DNA of 23,007 bases from an uncultured Clostridia bacterium (lineage in GTDB: Bacteria; Bacillota; Clostridia; Oscillospirales; Ruminococcaceae): contig CALLQQ010000114.1 of the NCBI GenBank assembly GCA_938014915.1, positions 1 to 23,007 on the forward strand, given 5' to 3'. This document shows positions 7,112-14,278 of the stretch, piece by piece; the stretch's first letter is position 1; each line of letters starts with the position of its first letter. A model generated the notes under the pieces. It worked only from the letters and a program-made list of their open reading frames with translations, was not told the origin of the DNA and searched no databases. Made by a program: the position numbers and the translations under genes.

Positions 7112-8308
7112 ATGTCAAGAAGCAGTACGAAAAAAAAGACGGAAGTTGTCCGTCAGACAAATCCTACCGAGAGGAAAAAGGCATTAGAAACAGCACTTGA
7201 ATACATAGAGAAACAATATGGTGCAGGCGCCATAATGAAGCTGGGACAATCGACTAAACTCAATGTTGAGAGTATACCGACTGGCTCAATGACACTTGAT
7301 ATTGCTCTAGGCATTGGCGGCGTTCCAAAAGGACGTGTAGTTGAGATATACGGACCAGAATCGGGCGGTAAGACTACCCTCGCACTATCGATAATTGCCG
7401 AGGCTCAGAAATTGGGCGGAGATGCGGCATTCATAGACGTTGAGCATGCGCTTGATCCCGTCTATGCTGGGAACCTAGGCGTCGATATTGAGAATTTACT
7501 CATATCACAGCCTGATACGGGCGAGCAAGCACTTGAAATTACCGAGGCGCTAGTTCGCTCCGGCGCAATTGATGTAATCGTCATTGACTCTGTTGCGGCA
7601 ATGGTAACTAAGGCGGAAATAGAGGGCGATATGGGCGATGCCCATGTTGGGCTGCAAGCACGGCTAATGTCCCAAGCATTAAGGAAGCTTACAAGTGTTA
7701 TTGGTAAGTCCGATTGTGTTGCGATATTTATCAACCAAGTGCGTGAGAAGATAGGCATCGCTTATGGGAATCCAGAAGTAACACCGGGCGGACGTGCACT
7801 GAAATTCTATTCCTCTGTAAGAATTGAAGTTAGACGTGGCGAGGCGCTAAGATCGGGCGGCGATATCCGTGGAAATAGAACAAGGGTAAAAGTCGTAAAG
7901 AATAAAGTTGCACCACCGTTTAAAGAGTGTGAATTCGATATAATGTACGGACAGGGGATATCACGTGTAGGTGAAGTTGTCGATCTAGCGACCGATCTTA
8001 AAGTAATTAAAAAGAGTGGTTCATGGTATAGCTATAAGGATTTAAGAATTGGGCAGGGGCGGGATAGGGCTAAAGAATTCCTAACTGAGAATCCTGATAT
8101 AATGGAAGAAGTTGAAGAAGGAATCATGGCGAAAATTAATGAGGTCGATGCAGAATCAGCACCAAAGAAGGAATCAAAGCCCGTTAAGGAAACAAAAGCC
8201 GTTAAGGAGAAAAAGACGGAAGATAAGCCTGTGGCAACTAAAAAAGTGAGTGTGGAAATTGATGCTGAAGATGACTTCGAGGAATTCAGTCCTGCTAAGA
8301 AAAAATAG
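7112..8308 (+). CDS. recA: Recombinase RecA with extended N- and C-terminal tails
   Basis: Forms ATP-dependent filaments on single-stranded DNA for homologous recombination and SOS induction. It has 398 residues against about 350 in most RecA proteins. The Walker A motif GPESGGKT is at 81-88, about 15 residues later than in E. coli, owing to a basic, Ser/Thr/Lys-rich N-terminal extension (MSRSSTKKKTEVVRQ). The catalytic Glu is in FIDVEHALDP, Walker B is DVIVIDSVAA, and loop regions GDMGDAHVGLQARLMSQALRK and NQVREKIG are intact. The last 50 or so residues are low complexity: alternating Lys/Glu-Pro units, then an acidic stretch EIDAEDDFEEF and a basic end PAKKK. A clear GGAGGAAG ribosome binding site stands ahead of the ATG. 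recX follows after 9 bases. Confidence 0.98.
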   Translation: MSRSSTKKKTEVVRQTNPTERKKALETALEYIEKQYGAGAIMKLGQSTKLNVESIPTGSMTLDIALGIGGVPKGRVVEIYGPESGGKTTLALSIIAEAQKLGGDAAFIDVEHALDPVYAGNLGVDIENLLISQPDTGEQALEITEALVRSGAIDVIVIDSVAAMVTKAEIEGDMGDAHVGLQARLMSQALRKLTSVIGKSDCVAIFINQVREKIGIAYGNPEVTPGGRALKFYSSVRIEVRRGEALRSGGDIRGNRTRVKVVKNKVAPPFKECEFDIMYGQGISRVGEVVDLATDLKVIKKSGSWYSYKDLRIGQGRDRAKEFLTENPDIMEEVEEGIMAKINEVDAESAPKKESKPVKETKAVKEKKTEDKPVATKKVSVEIDAEDDFEEFSPAKKK

Positions 8309-8317
8309 GGTTAGATA

Positions 8318-8941
8318 ATGAAAATTATATCAATAGAAAAATATAAAGGTAAAAGTTATAGACTGATACTTGATAATGATGAACACATCTACATTAATGC
8401 CGATGTTCTAGCTGAATTCGGGTTTCGGGAAGATACGGATTATAGCATGGAGGAAATTGAAGAAGCCGTCTATGCGAATCTGAAACGTAAAGCAAAACAA
8501 CGTGCGTTATACCTAATTTCCTATCGTGACCATTCGTATATGGAGCTGTATGAAAAGCTGGAAAAAACATATAAAGAGCAAATAGCGACAGAAATTAGCG
8601 ATAAAATGGTCGATTTAGGGTTCATTGATGATGAGAAGTATGCTAGGCGACTTATTCAGAATTACTGGAATACAAAGAGGTTTGGCATGCGGCGAATAAA
8701 ATTTGAGCTATCGAAAAAAGGCATAGATAAGCATTTGATAGAAGATCTCTTATATGAGATTGATCCCGATGAGGCACAGGATAAAATTCGTGAAGTAATC
8801 GAGAAGAAATATTATCGGAACTTAGACGATGAAAAAGGAGTGCAAAAAGTGATTTCTGCACTTGCAAGAATGGGGCATAACTATTCCGATATCAGGGCAG
8901 TCATCAGGGAACTGACAGACGACGAATATAGATATTATTAG
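8318..8941 (+). CDS. recX: Regulatory protein RecX
   Basis: Modulates RecA filament growth and activity; acts in the cytoplasm by binding RecA. The protein has 207 residues. It is built from the repeated three-helix units typical of RecX: KQRALYLISYRDHSYMELYEKL (about residues 59-82), VDLGFIDDEKYARRLIQNY...GMRRIKFELSKKGI (about 95-140) and the final VQKVISALARMGHNYSDIRAVIREL. An N-terminal extension of about 55 residues (ISIEKYKGKSYRLILDND...) is a frequent Clostridia/Bacilli feature. It follows recA by only 9 bases and has a modest AGGG ribosome binding site, so it is very probably co-transcribed and expressed at a lower level. An extended -10 promoter for rimO begins 21 bases after its stop. 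Confidence 0.93.
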   Translation: MKIISIEKYKGKSYRLILDNDEHIYINADVLAEFGFREDTDYSMEEIEEAVYANLKRKAKQRALYLISYRDHSYMELYEKLEKTYKEQIATEISDKMVDLGFIDDEKYARRLIQNYWNTKRFGMRRIKFELSKKGIDKHLIEDLLYEIDPDEAQDKIREVIEKKYYRNLDDEKGVQKVISALARMGHNYSDIRAVIRELTDDEYRYY

Positions 8942-8962
8942 ACAAAATAAATATAAAGATTA

Positions 8963-8971
8963 TGCTATAAT
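8963..8971 (+). promoter_or_regulatory. Extended -10 promoter before rimO
   Basis: TGCTATAAT includes a perfect TATAAT (8966-8971) with the TGn extension. No convincing -35 is seen at normal spacing. The start point would be about 8977, leaving a very short leader of about 17 bases ahead of the ATG at 8994. Confidence 0.5.
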
Positions 8972-8993
8972 ATAGAAAGGCGTGGTCGTTCTA

Positions 8994-10334
8994 ATGGCGA
9001 TTCGTGTAGGAATGGTGTCGCTTGGTTGTCCTAAAAATCAAGTCGACGCTGAAATAATGTTAGGTCTAATAGAGGACGGTGGCTTCGAAATTGTGAATGA
9101 TGCCGGTGTGTCCGATGTAGTTATTATAAATACCTGCGGCTTTATTGAATCCGCAAAAGAGGAGTCTATTGAGAATATCCTTGAATTTTGCACACTTAAA
9201 GAAGAAGGACGCATTAAATGCGTCGTTATTACTGGGTGTCTTGCCGAGAGGTATAAAGATGAAGTAGCTAAAGAAATTCCAGAAGCAGATGTAATTCTAG
9301 GAATCGGCAGTAATTCACAAATTGTTAGTGCGATTAAAGAGGCACTAGCAGGGCAAAAGATAAGGGAATTCGCCGAGAAGAACAAACTCCCATTTAACGG
9401 CAGGCGAATTCTAGCGAATCTGTCGTTCTATGCATATGTTAAAATTGCTGAAGGATGCGATAATTGTTGCAGTTACTGTGCGATACCGATGATTCGTGGC
9501 AGATATAGGAGCAGAGCATCTAAAGACATTATCGATGAAGTGAAAAATCTAGTCGACGATGGTGTGACGGAAATTATTCTTGTAGCGCAGGATACTACAA
9601 GATATGGCGAGGATTTAGACGGTGATGAAAGCATAGTATCATTACTGAAAGAGTTATGTAGGATTGACGGGCTCCACTGGATACGTATTCTTTATAGCTA
9701 TCCGGAGCGAATAACAGACGAGTTCCTTGATGTGATGGCTAGCGAGCCGAAAATCGTCAAGTATCTTGATATGCCGATTCAGCATGTAAATTCTGATATT
9801 CTTGCGGCGATGAATAGGCAGAGCGACGAGGAGAGCCTACGTGCATTAATTGAAAAGATACGCACTAAAATGCCCGACATCACATTGCGTTCAACATTGA
9901 TAGCTGGATTCCCCGGAGAAACACAGGAGCAATTCGAGCAATTATCGGAATTTGTGAAAGAAATGCGCTTTGATAGAATGGGCTGTTTTGCCTATTCGCA
10001 AGAAGAAAATACGAAAGCGGCTAAAATGCCGAATCAGTTAGATGAGGATACGAAAAGGCATAGAGCCGAAATAATAAACGAACAGCAAACATATATTATG
10101 ATTAGCAAGAATGAGGAACTTGTCGGTAGAGAGGTCGAGGTAGTTGTTGAAGGATTCGACAGGTATGCTGAATGTTATTTTGGTAGGAGTGCCGCAGATG
10201 CTCCGGACATTGACCCGAAGATTTTTTTCACGAGTGGAGTAAAGCCGACTATCGGTGAATACATAAAAGTAAAAATAGAGCAGGCAATCGACTGCGATTT
10301 GATAGGAGTTCATATAAATGAATATAGCGAATAA
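8994..10334 (+). CDS. rimO: Ribosomal protein S12 methylthiotransferase RimO
   Basis: Radical-SAM enzyme that adds a methylthio group to the conserved Asp of ribosomal protein S12. It has 446 residues from the ATG at 8994, chosen because the AAAGG at 8976-8980 leaves one base before the in-frame GTG at 8982, and because family proteins start near the VGMVSLGCPKN block. The N-terminal UPF0004 domain has three cluster cysteines (LGCPKN, NTCGF, TGCLAER). The radical-SAM motif is C155-x3-C159-x2-C162 (CDNCCSYC). A C-terminal TRAM-like domain follows (VGREVEVVVEGF...). Features that separate RimO from MiaB are SLGCPKNQVDAE and AIPMIRGRYRSR. The end overlaps pgsA by 17 bases. Confidence 0.95.
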   Translation: MAIRVGMVSLGCPKNQVDAEIMLGLIEDGGFEIVNDAGVSDVVIINTCGFIESAKEESIENILEFCTLKEEGRIKCVVITGCLAERYKDEVAKEIPEADVILGIGSNSQIVSAIKEALAGQKIREFAEKNKLPFNGRRILANLSFYAYVKIAEGCDNCCSYCAIPMIRGRYRSRASKDIIDEVKNLVDDGVTEIILVAQDTTRYGEDLDGDESIVSLLKELCRIDGLHWIRILYSYPERITDEFLDVMASEPKIVKYLDMPIQHVNSDILAAMNRQSDEESLRALIEKIRTKMPDITLRSTLIAGFPGETQEQFEQLSEFVKEMRFDRMGCFAYSQEENTKAAKMPNQLDEDTKRHRAEIINEQQTYIMISKNEELVGREVEVVVEGFDRYAECYFGRSAADAPDIDPKIFFTSGVKPTIGEYIKVKIEQAIDCDLIGVHINEYSE

Positions 10335-10890
10335 GCTAACTTTGGCTAGAGTTATTCTAATACCATTCTTCCTACTGTTTTTATTAGTTGATGCGATCCC
10401 ATATAACTACATTATGGCGACATTAATTTTCATAGTTGCATCAATCACCGATGCCATCGACGGGAGCCTAGCTAGGAGGCGCCACCTTATAACTGATTTT
10501 GGGAAATTTCTTGACCCGCTTGCCGATAAGGCACTAGTAATATCGGCCCTAATTTGCTTTGTCGAATTGGGCTGGGCTTGGAGTGTCTTAATTGTTATTA
10601 TAATAGCTAGAGAATTCCTAGTAACATCACTAAGACTAGTTGCCTCTACTAGCGATGGCACAGTAATAGCGGCAAGCATATGGGGGAAGCTAAAAACAGT
10701 GAGTCAAATGGTGGGCATAATTACAATTCTAGTGATACAGTCCGCTATTCAAATTAATGTGAAAGTTGCCGATATATTGCCCGTGCCCACGATTAATTCA
10801 GTCCTAATGTGGATAGCAATGATATTCACAGTAATATCCGGTGTCCAATATATGTGGCAATATCGCCATGCAATAGATATAAAAAAATAA
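10318..10890 (+). CDS. pgsA: CDP-diacylglycerol–glycerol-3-phosphate phosphatidyltransferase
   Basis: Integral membrane enzyme making phosphatidylglycerol phosphate from CDP-diacylglycerol and glycerol-3-phosphate, the committed step to phosphatidylglycerol and cardiolipin. The 190-residue protein carries the complete CDP-alcohol phosphotransferase signature D-G-x2-A-R-x8-G-x3-D-x3-D (DGSLAR ... GKFLDPLAD). It has about five to six hydrophobic segments (about 7-23, 31-48, 78-101, 116-141 and 158-176). The ATG sits inside the last 17 bases of rimO, with AGGAG about 8 bases upstream, so translational coupling to rimO is likely. The order rimO-pgsA is common in Clostridia. Its stop is at once followed by the promoter region of the cysteine operon, and there is no terminator between them. 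Confidence 0.95.
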   Translation: MNIANKLTLARVILIPFFLLFLLVDAIPYNYIMATLIFIVASITDAIDGSLARRRHLITDFGKFLDPLADKALVISALICFVELGWAWSVLIVIIIAREFLVTSLRLVASTSDGTVIAASIWGKLKTVSQMVGIITILVIQSAIQINVKVADILPVPTINSVLMWIAMIFTVISGVQYMWQYRHAIDIKK

Positions 10891-10892
10891 CC

Positions 10893-10921
10893 TTGCATTA
10901 AAGCGCTTTTTGTGGTAAATT
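10893..10921 (+). promoter_or_regulatory. Candidate promoter of the T-box/cysE operon
   Basis: TTGCAT (10893-10898), a 17-base spacer and TAAATT (10916-10921) make a moderate promoter that starts 3 bases after the pgsA stop. A second -10-like TATAAT at 10940-10945 would start transcription exactly at the foot of T-box stem I (about 10951) but lacks a clear -35. Which one is used is open. Confidence 0.45.
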
Positions 10922-10949
10922 ATTAGAAAGAGCATAGTATATAATAAAA

Positions 10950-11178
10950 AGCCCTGATCAGGGAGAGTAATCTTATAGCGCCATAACAGAGAGTTGTTGT
11001 CACCGAGGCTGAAAGCATCAACAATGGCAAATTTGATGAAGTGCACCTGTGAGCTCATGGGGGGAAGATAGTATCCTCATGCGTATGCCTGCGTTAAAGG
11101 CTTGTCTGGTAAATTATCAAAGTGGAATAGCGTTATATCGCCTTTGCAGCATAACAGGTTGCGAAGGCTATTTTATTT
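10950..11178 (+). promoter_or_regulatory. T-box leader, cysteine-specific
   Basis: This leader fills the 303-bp gap before cysE. Stem I: the foot pairs CCC-TGA (10952-10957) with TCA-T-GGG (11055-11061), then CAGG (10959-10962) with CCTG (11046-11049). The loop-E strand GAGAGTAA lies opposite GATGAA, and the apical arm uses GCCAT/ATGGC and TGTTG/CAACA. The specifier is TGC (Cys) at 11042-11044, followed by ACC. The T-box is AAAGTGGAATAGCG (11119-11132), a variant of AAGGGTGGNACCGCG. The antiterminator is CAAAG (11118-11122), a 7-nt bulge UGGAAUA, GCG (11130-11132), loop, CGC (11139-11141) and CUUUG (11142-11146). The bulge UGGA would pair with tRNA 3' end UCCA; tRNA-Cys is known for a U at position 73. 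The mutually exclusive terminator is listed separately. Uncharged tRNA-Cys should therefore switch on cysE and cysS. Confidence 0.88.
11140..11178 (+). terminator. T-box leader terminator
   Basis: GCCTTTGCA (11140-11148) pairs with TGCGAAGGC (11160-11168) over an 11-nt loop, followed by TATTTTATTT. The 5' arm overlaps the 3' strand of the antiterminator (11139-11146), so the two structures exclude each other. Confidence 0.88.
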
Positions 11179-11193
11179 AAAAGGGGGATTTAT

Positions 11194-11856
11194 GTGTTTA
11201 AAAGACTTAGAGAAGATATTAGATTAATAAAAGAACGCGATCCCGCAGCAAGGAGTAGCTTCGAAGTATGGTTATTATATTCGGGCCTACATGCTGTTCG
11301 CTCATATAGACGGGCGCATTGGTTTTATAAACGCAGAATGTATCTTGTAGCAAGATGGATTTCAGAATTTGCACGATTCAGGACGGGGATAGAAATTCAC
11401 CCCGGCGCCAAAATTGGCAAAGGGCTATTTATCGACCATGGAACGGGAGTTGTAATAGGTGAAACTACCGAAATCGGCGATAATTGTACTATATATCAAG
11501 GTGTAACCCTCGGCGGTACGGGGAAGGATAAAGGTAAGCGCCACCCGACAATTGGCAATAATGTTATGATTGGTGCTGGCGCAAAAATATTAGGACCGTT
11601 CAAAGTAGGCGACAATGCCAAAATTGCCGCAAATGCAGTAGTGCTAAATGAAGTACCGGCGAATTGCACCGCTGTCGGTGTGCCGGCGAATATTGCACGT
11701 GTTAACGGGAAGAAAGTAAGGCAGGATCTAGATCAGATACATATGCCCGACCCAGTGTCGCAAAAATTAAGTCAGCATATGTTGCGTATAGAAGAATTAG
11801 AAGCTCAGGTAAGGCAGTTGCTAGATGCCTTGCAAAAAACTGAGGAAGATAAATAA
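11194..11856 (+). CDS. cysE: Serine O-acetyltransferase CysE
   Basis: Acetylates serine with acetyl-CoA to O-acetylserine, the carbon skeleton for cysteine. It has 220 residues starting with GTG; AAGGGGGA at 11181-11188 lies 5-6 bases upstream and the encoded MFKRLREDIRLIKERDPAARS is the normal family N-terminus. The N-terminal helical part (to about 65) is followed by the left-handed beta-helix of hexapeptide repeats: IHPGAKIGKGLFIDHGTGVVIGE, IGDNCTIYQGVTLGGTG, IGNNVMIGAGAKILGP. The catalytic His is in FIDHGTG. A C-terminal segment (about 190-220, RIEELEAQVRQLLDALQ) looks like a short coiled coil. First gene behind the cysteine T-box leader. An ATG two bases upstream (11192) opens another frame of only 11 codons. 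Confidence 0.95.
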   Translation: MFKRLREDIRLIKERDPAARSSFEVWLLYSGLHAVRSYRRAHWFYKRRMYLVARWISEFARFRTGIEIHPGAKIGKGLFIDHGTGVVIGETTEIGDNCTIYQGVTLGGTGKDKGKRHPTIGNNVMIGAGAKILGPFKVGDNAKIAANAVVLNEVPANCTAVGVPANIARVNGKKVRQDLDQIHMPDPVSQKLSQHMLRIEELEAQVRQLLDALQKTEEDK

Positions 11857-11861
11857 TCACG

Positions 11862-11883
11862 TTATATTGATGTAGCAATATAA
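11862..11883 (+). other. A/T-rich inverted repeat between cysE and cysS
   Basis: TTATATTG (11862-11869) and CAATATAA (11876-11883) form an 8-bp stem with a 6-nt loop (ATGTAG), ending 6 bases before the AGAAAGG ribosome binding site of cysS. There is no T-tract. It may be an mRNA-processing or stabilising element, or chance in A/T-rich spacer. Confidence 0.35.
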
Positions 11884-11905
11884 GTATAGAAAGGTATGGA
11901 CAAAC

Positions 11906-13303
11906 ATGAAGATTTACAACACGATGACGAGAAAGAAAGAGAAGTTTATTCCAATTAATGAGGGCGAAGTTGGTATATATATATGCGGACCGACAGTATA
12001 TAACCTTATCCATATTGGGAATGCACGTCCTATGTGCGTTTTTGATGCTTTACGCAGATATTTTGAGTATCGTGGTTATAAAGTTAAGTATGTGCAGAAC
12101 TTCACAGATGTTGATGATAAGATTATAAAACGAGCAAATGAAGAAAACGTCACCCCGACGGAAATCTCCGAGAAATACATCAAGGAATTTAAAATTGATG
12201 AAAAAGGGCTAAATATCCGCCCTGCCGACCTAACGCCGAAAGTGACCGATAATATTGATAGCATAATCGGCATAATAACCGATTTAGTGGAAAAAGGATT
12301 CGCATATGAGGTGGACGGCGATGTCTATTTCAGCGCCGAGAAATTCCCCGAATATGGCAAGTTATCAAAGATGGAATTAGAAGAATTGCAGGAAGGTGCA
12401 CGAATTAGCGTCAATGACAATAAGCGGGCCGCCGCCGATTTCGCATTGTGGAAATCGGCAAAGCCCGATGAACCATCTTGGGAATCCCCATGGGGGAATG
12501 GCAGACCGGGCTGGCATATTGAATGTTCGGCAATGTCACGTAAATTCCTTGGCGATACCATCGATATACATGGCGGCGGACAGGACTTAATCTTCCCCCA
12601 TCATGAGAATGAAATTGCACAAAGTGAATGTGCAACTAATCAGCCACTTGCGAATTATTGGATGCATAACGGGCATATCAATGTTGATAATCGTAAAATG
12701 TCTAAATCAAAGGGCAATTTCTTCACGGTGCGTGATGTTGCCGATAAATACGGGTACGAGCCAATTCGCTTCCTCATGCTCCAGAGTGCGTATCGCAGCC
12801 CGATTAATTATAGCATTGATGTTATCGAGTCTTGTGTATCCGCATTGGAAAGATTATATAATTGCCTAGATAGTATGAATAGAGTTCTTGAAACAGCTCC
12901 CGAGGGAGAGGCAACATCCGAATTTGAGCAGCTGCTAAATAGCCGCAGGGAACAATTCATAGAGGCGATGGACGACGATCTTAACACTGCCGATGCAGTG
13001 GCGACAATTTTCGAATTAGTAAGAGATATCAATACAATGTTATATAAGAGCGATGACGCAAATAAAGGGCAGATACAGTCCGCGCTTGATTTGTTCCTTG
13101 AATTAAATAATGTTCTAGGACTGCTATATAATAAGTCGGACGCCGATGAGATACCAGCGAATATATATGAACTTGCACAGAAACGGCAGGAGGCGAGAGA
13201 GAATAAAGACTATGCAACTGCCGATGCAATCCGTGACGAAATAACGTCCCTAGGCTACAACATTGAGGAAACGAAGCAGGGCGTCAAAATATCAAAGAGG
13301 TAG
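11906..13303 (+). CDS. cysS: Cysteinyl-tRNA synthetase
   Basis: Class I aminoacyl-tRNA synthetase, charges tRNA-Cys in the cytoplasm. The 465-residue length is normal. The HIGH-type motif HIGN is at 36-39, directly after CGPTVYNLI (first zinc-ligand Cys). KMSKS is at 264-268. Further zinc and substrate elements are present: WHIECSAMS and IHGGGQDLIFPHHENEIAQSE. A C-terminal helical DALR-type region recognises the anticodon stem and ends EARENKDYATADAIRDEITSLGYNIEETKQG, as in most family members. The ATG at 11906 stands 11 bases after AAAGG; an out-of-frame ATG at 11896 lies between. It follows cysE by 49 bp and shares its T-box control. The sugar kinase gene begins 3 bases after the stop. Confidence 0.97.
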   Translation: MKIYNTMTRKKEKFIPINEGEVGIYICGPTVYNLIHIGNARPMCVFDALRRYFEYRGYKVKYVQNFTDVDDKIIKRANEENVTPTEISEKYIKEFKIDEKGLNIRPADLTPKVTDNIDSIIGIITDLVEKGFAYEVDGDVYFSAEKFPEYGKLSKMELEELQEGARISVNDNKRAAADFALWKSAKPDEPSWESPWGNGRPGWHIECSAMSRKFLGDTIDIHGGGQDLIFPHHENEIAQSECATNQPLANYWMHNGHINVDNRKMSKSKGNFFTVRDVADKYGYEPIRFLMLQSAYRSPINYSIDVIESCVSALERLYNCLDSMNRVLETAPEGEATSEFEQLLNSRREQFIEAMDDDLNTADAVATIFELVRDINTMLYKSDDANKGQIQSALDLFLELNNVLGLLYNKSDADEIPANIYELAQKRQEARENKDYATADAIRDEITSLGYNIEETKQGVKISKR

Positions 13304-13306
13304 GAA

Positions 13307-14278
13307 ATGTTTGATAAGATTATTACAGTTACGCCGAGCCCTTGCCTTGATATATCATTATGGGTTGATACTCCTTATTGCGAATTTGGCGCTGTCAATT
13401 CCGAGCCTGCAATCGTTAGCCGTGAACATATTGACGCTGGCGGAAAAGGCGTGAATGTGTCACGTGTCCTTACAAGTCTGGGTAGACAGAATGTTTCACT
13501 AAGCATCACGGGCAATAAGAATCTACCGACTTTTACAAATATACTTGATAGTGAATGTGTAGCATTTGATTGCATAGAATATAACGGTTCTATCAGGGAA
13601 AACTTCACGATAACTCTATCGGATGATAAAGTTATGAAGATAGATCGAAAAGGCGACCCCATCACTGAAAAGGAAATTACGGCACTGAAGATGAATGTGC
13701 TCAACAATATCAATAATGCACAGGATACTCTTGTTCATTTCGGCGGGAGCTTGCCCGTCGGAATGGATAAAGGCGACTACATTTCACTCATTAATAATAT
13801 AGCTAGTACGGGCGCAAAGGTATCAATTGATAGTGCTATACTGACAATAGAGGATTACTTGCACATTCGCCCCTATATGATAAAGCCGAATTTGGCGGAG
13901 CTTAGCTTTGCGTCGGGTAGAGAAATCTCTAGCATCAATGATGTTGCGGATGCAATTCGCCCTCTAAAGGGAGCGGTAACGCATATTTTAGTTAGCATGG
14001 GCGATGAGGGATTATACTATGCTTGTAAGAATGATGCCATCGCAATTCCGCCGACGGTTAAGGCAATTTCCACCGTCGGTGCAGGCGACACAACAGTTGC
14101 CGGATTCATTGATGCGCTTGCTAGCGGTAAGGGAATTGACGATGCAGTGAGATTCGCAGCGGCTTGCGGTACGGCATCAGTGCTACTTGAGGGCACAAAG
14201 GCGATTACGCGCAAAATGGCGGAAGATATGCTAGACAGGATAAAGTTACAGGAATTTAGGGAGGACATGGTATTATGA
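13307..14278 (+). CDS. PfkB-family sugar-phosphate kinase (1-phosphofructokinase/LacC type)
   Basis: ATP-dependent kinase of the ribokinase superfamily, 323 residues, cytoplasmic. The N-terminus ITVTPSPCLDISLWV is the FruK/LacC form of TLNPALD. DAGGKGVNVSRVLTSLG (about 44-60) is the sugar-binding block. The C-terminal signature STVGAGDTTVAGF contains the catalytic base D261. The substrate may be fructose-1-phosphate, tagatose-6-phosphate or 6-phosphofructose; the sequence does not decide. No PTS or fructose gene is next to it, unlike the usual fru or lac operons. Instead it starts 3 bases after cysS (ribosome binding site AGAGGTAGGA within the end of cysS) and overlaps the following cyclophilin-like gene by 4 bases, so it is expected to be part of the T-box-controlled transcript. 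Confidence 0.87.
   Translation: MFDKIITVTPSPCLDISLWVDTPYCEFGAVNSEPAIVSREHIDAGGKGVNVSRVLTSLGRQNVSLSITGNKNLPTFTNILDSECVAFDCIEYNGSIRENFTITLSDDKVMKIDRKGDPITEKEITALKMNVLNNINNAQDTLVHFGGSLPVGMDKGDYISLINNIASTGAKVSIDSAILTIEDYLHIRPYMIKPNLAELSFASGREISSINDVADAIRPLKGAVTHILVSMGDEGLYYACKNDAIAIPPTVKAISTVGAGDTTVAGFIDALASGKGIDDAVRFAAACGTASVLLEGTKAITRKMAEDMLDRIKLQEFREDMVL

Noticed and set aside
12603..12869. 88-codon open frame in another frame inside cysS
   Set aside because: It lies wholly within conserved cysS coding sequence (KMSKS region) and resembles no protein family.
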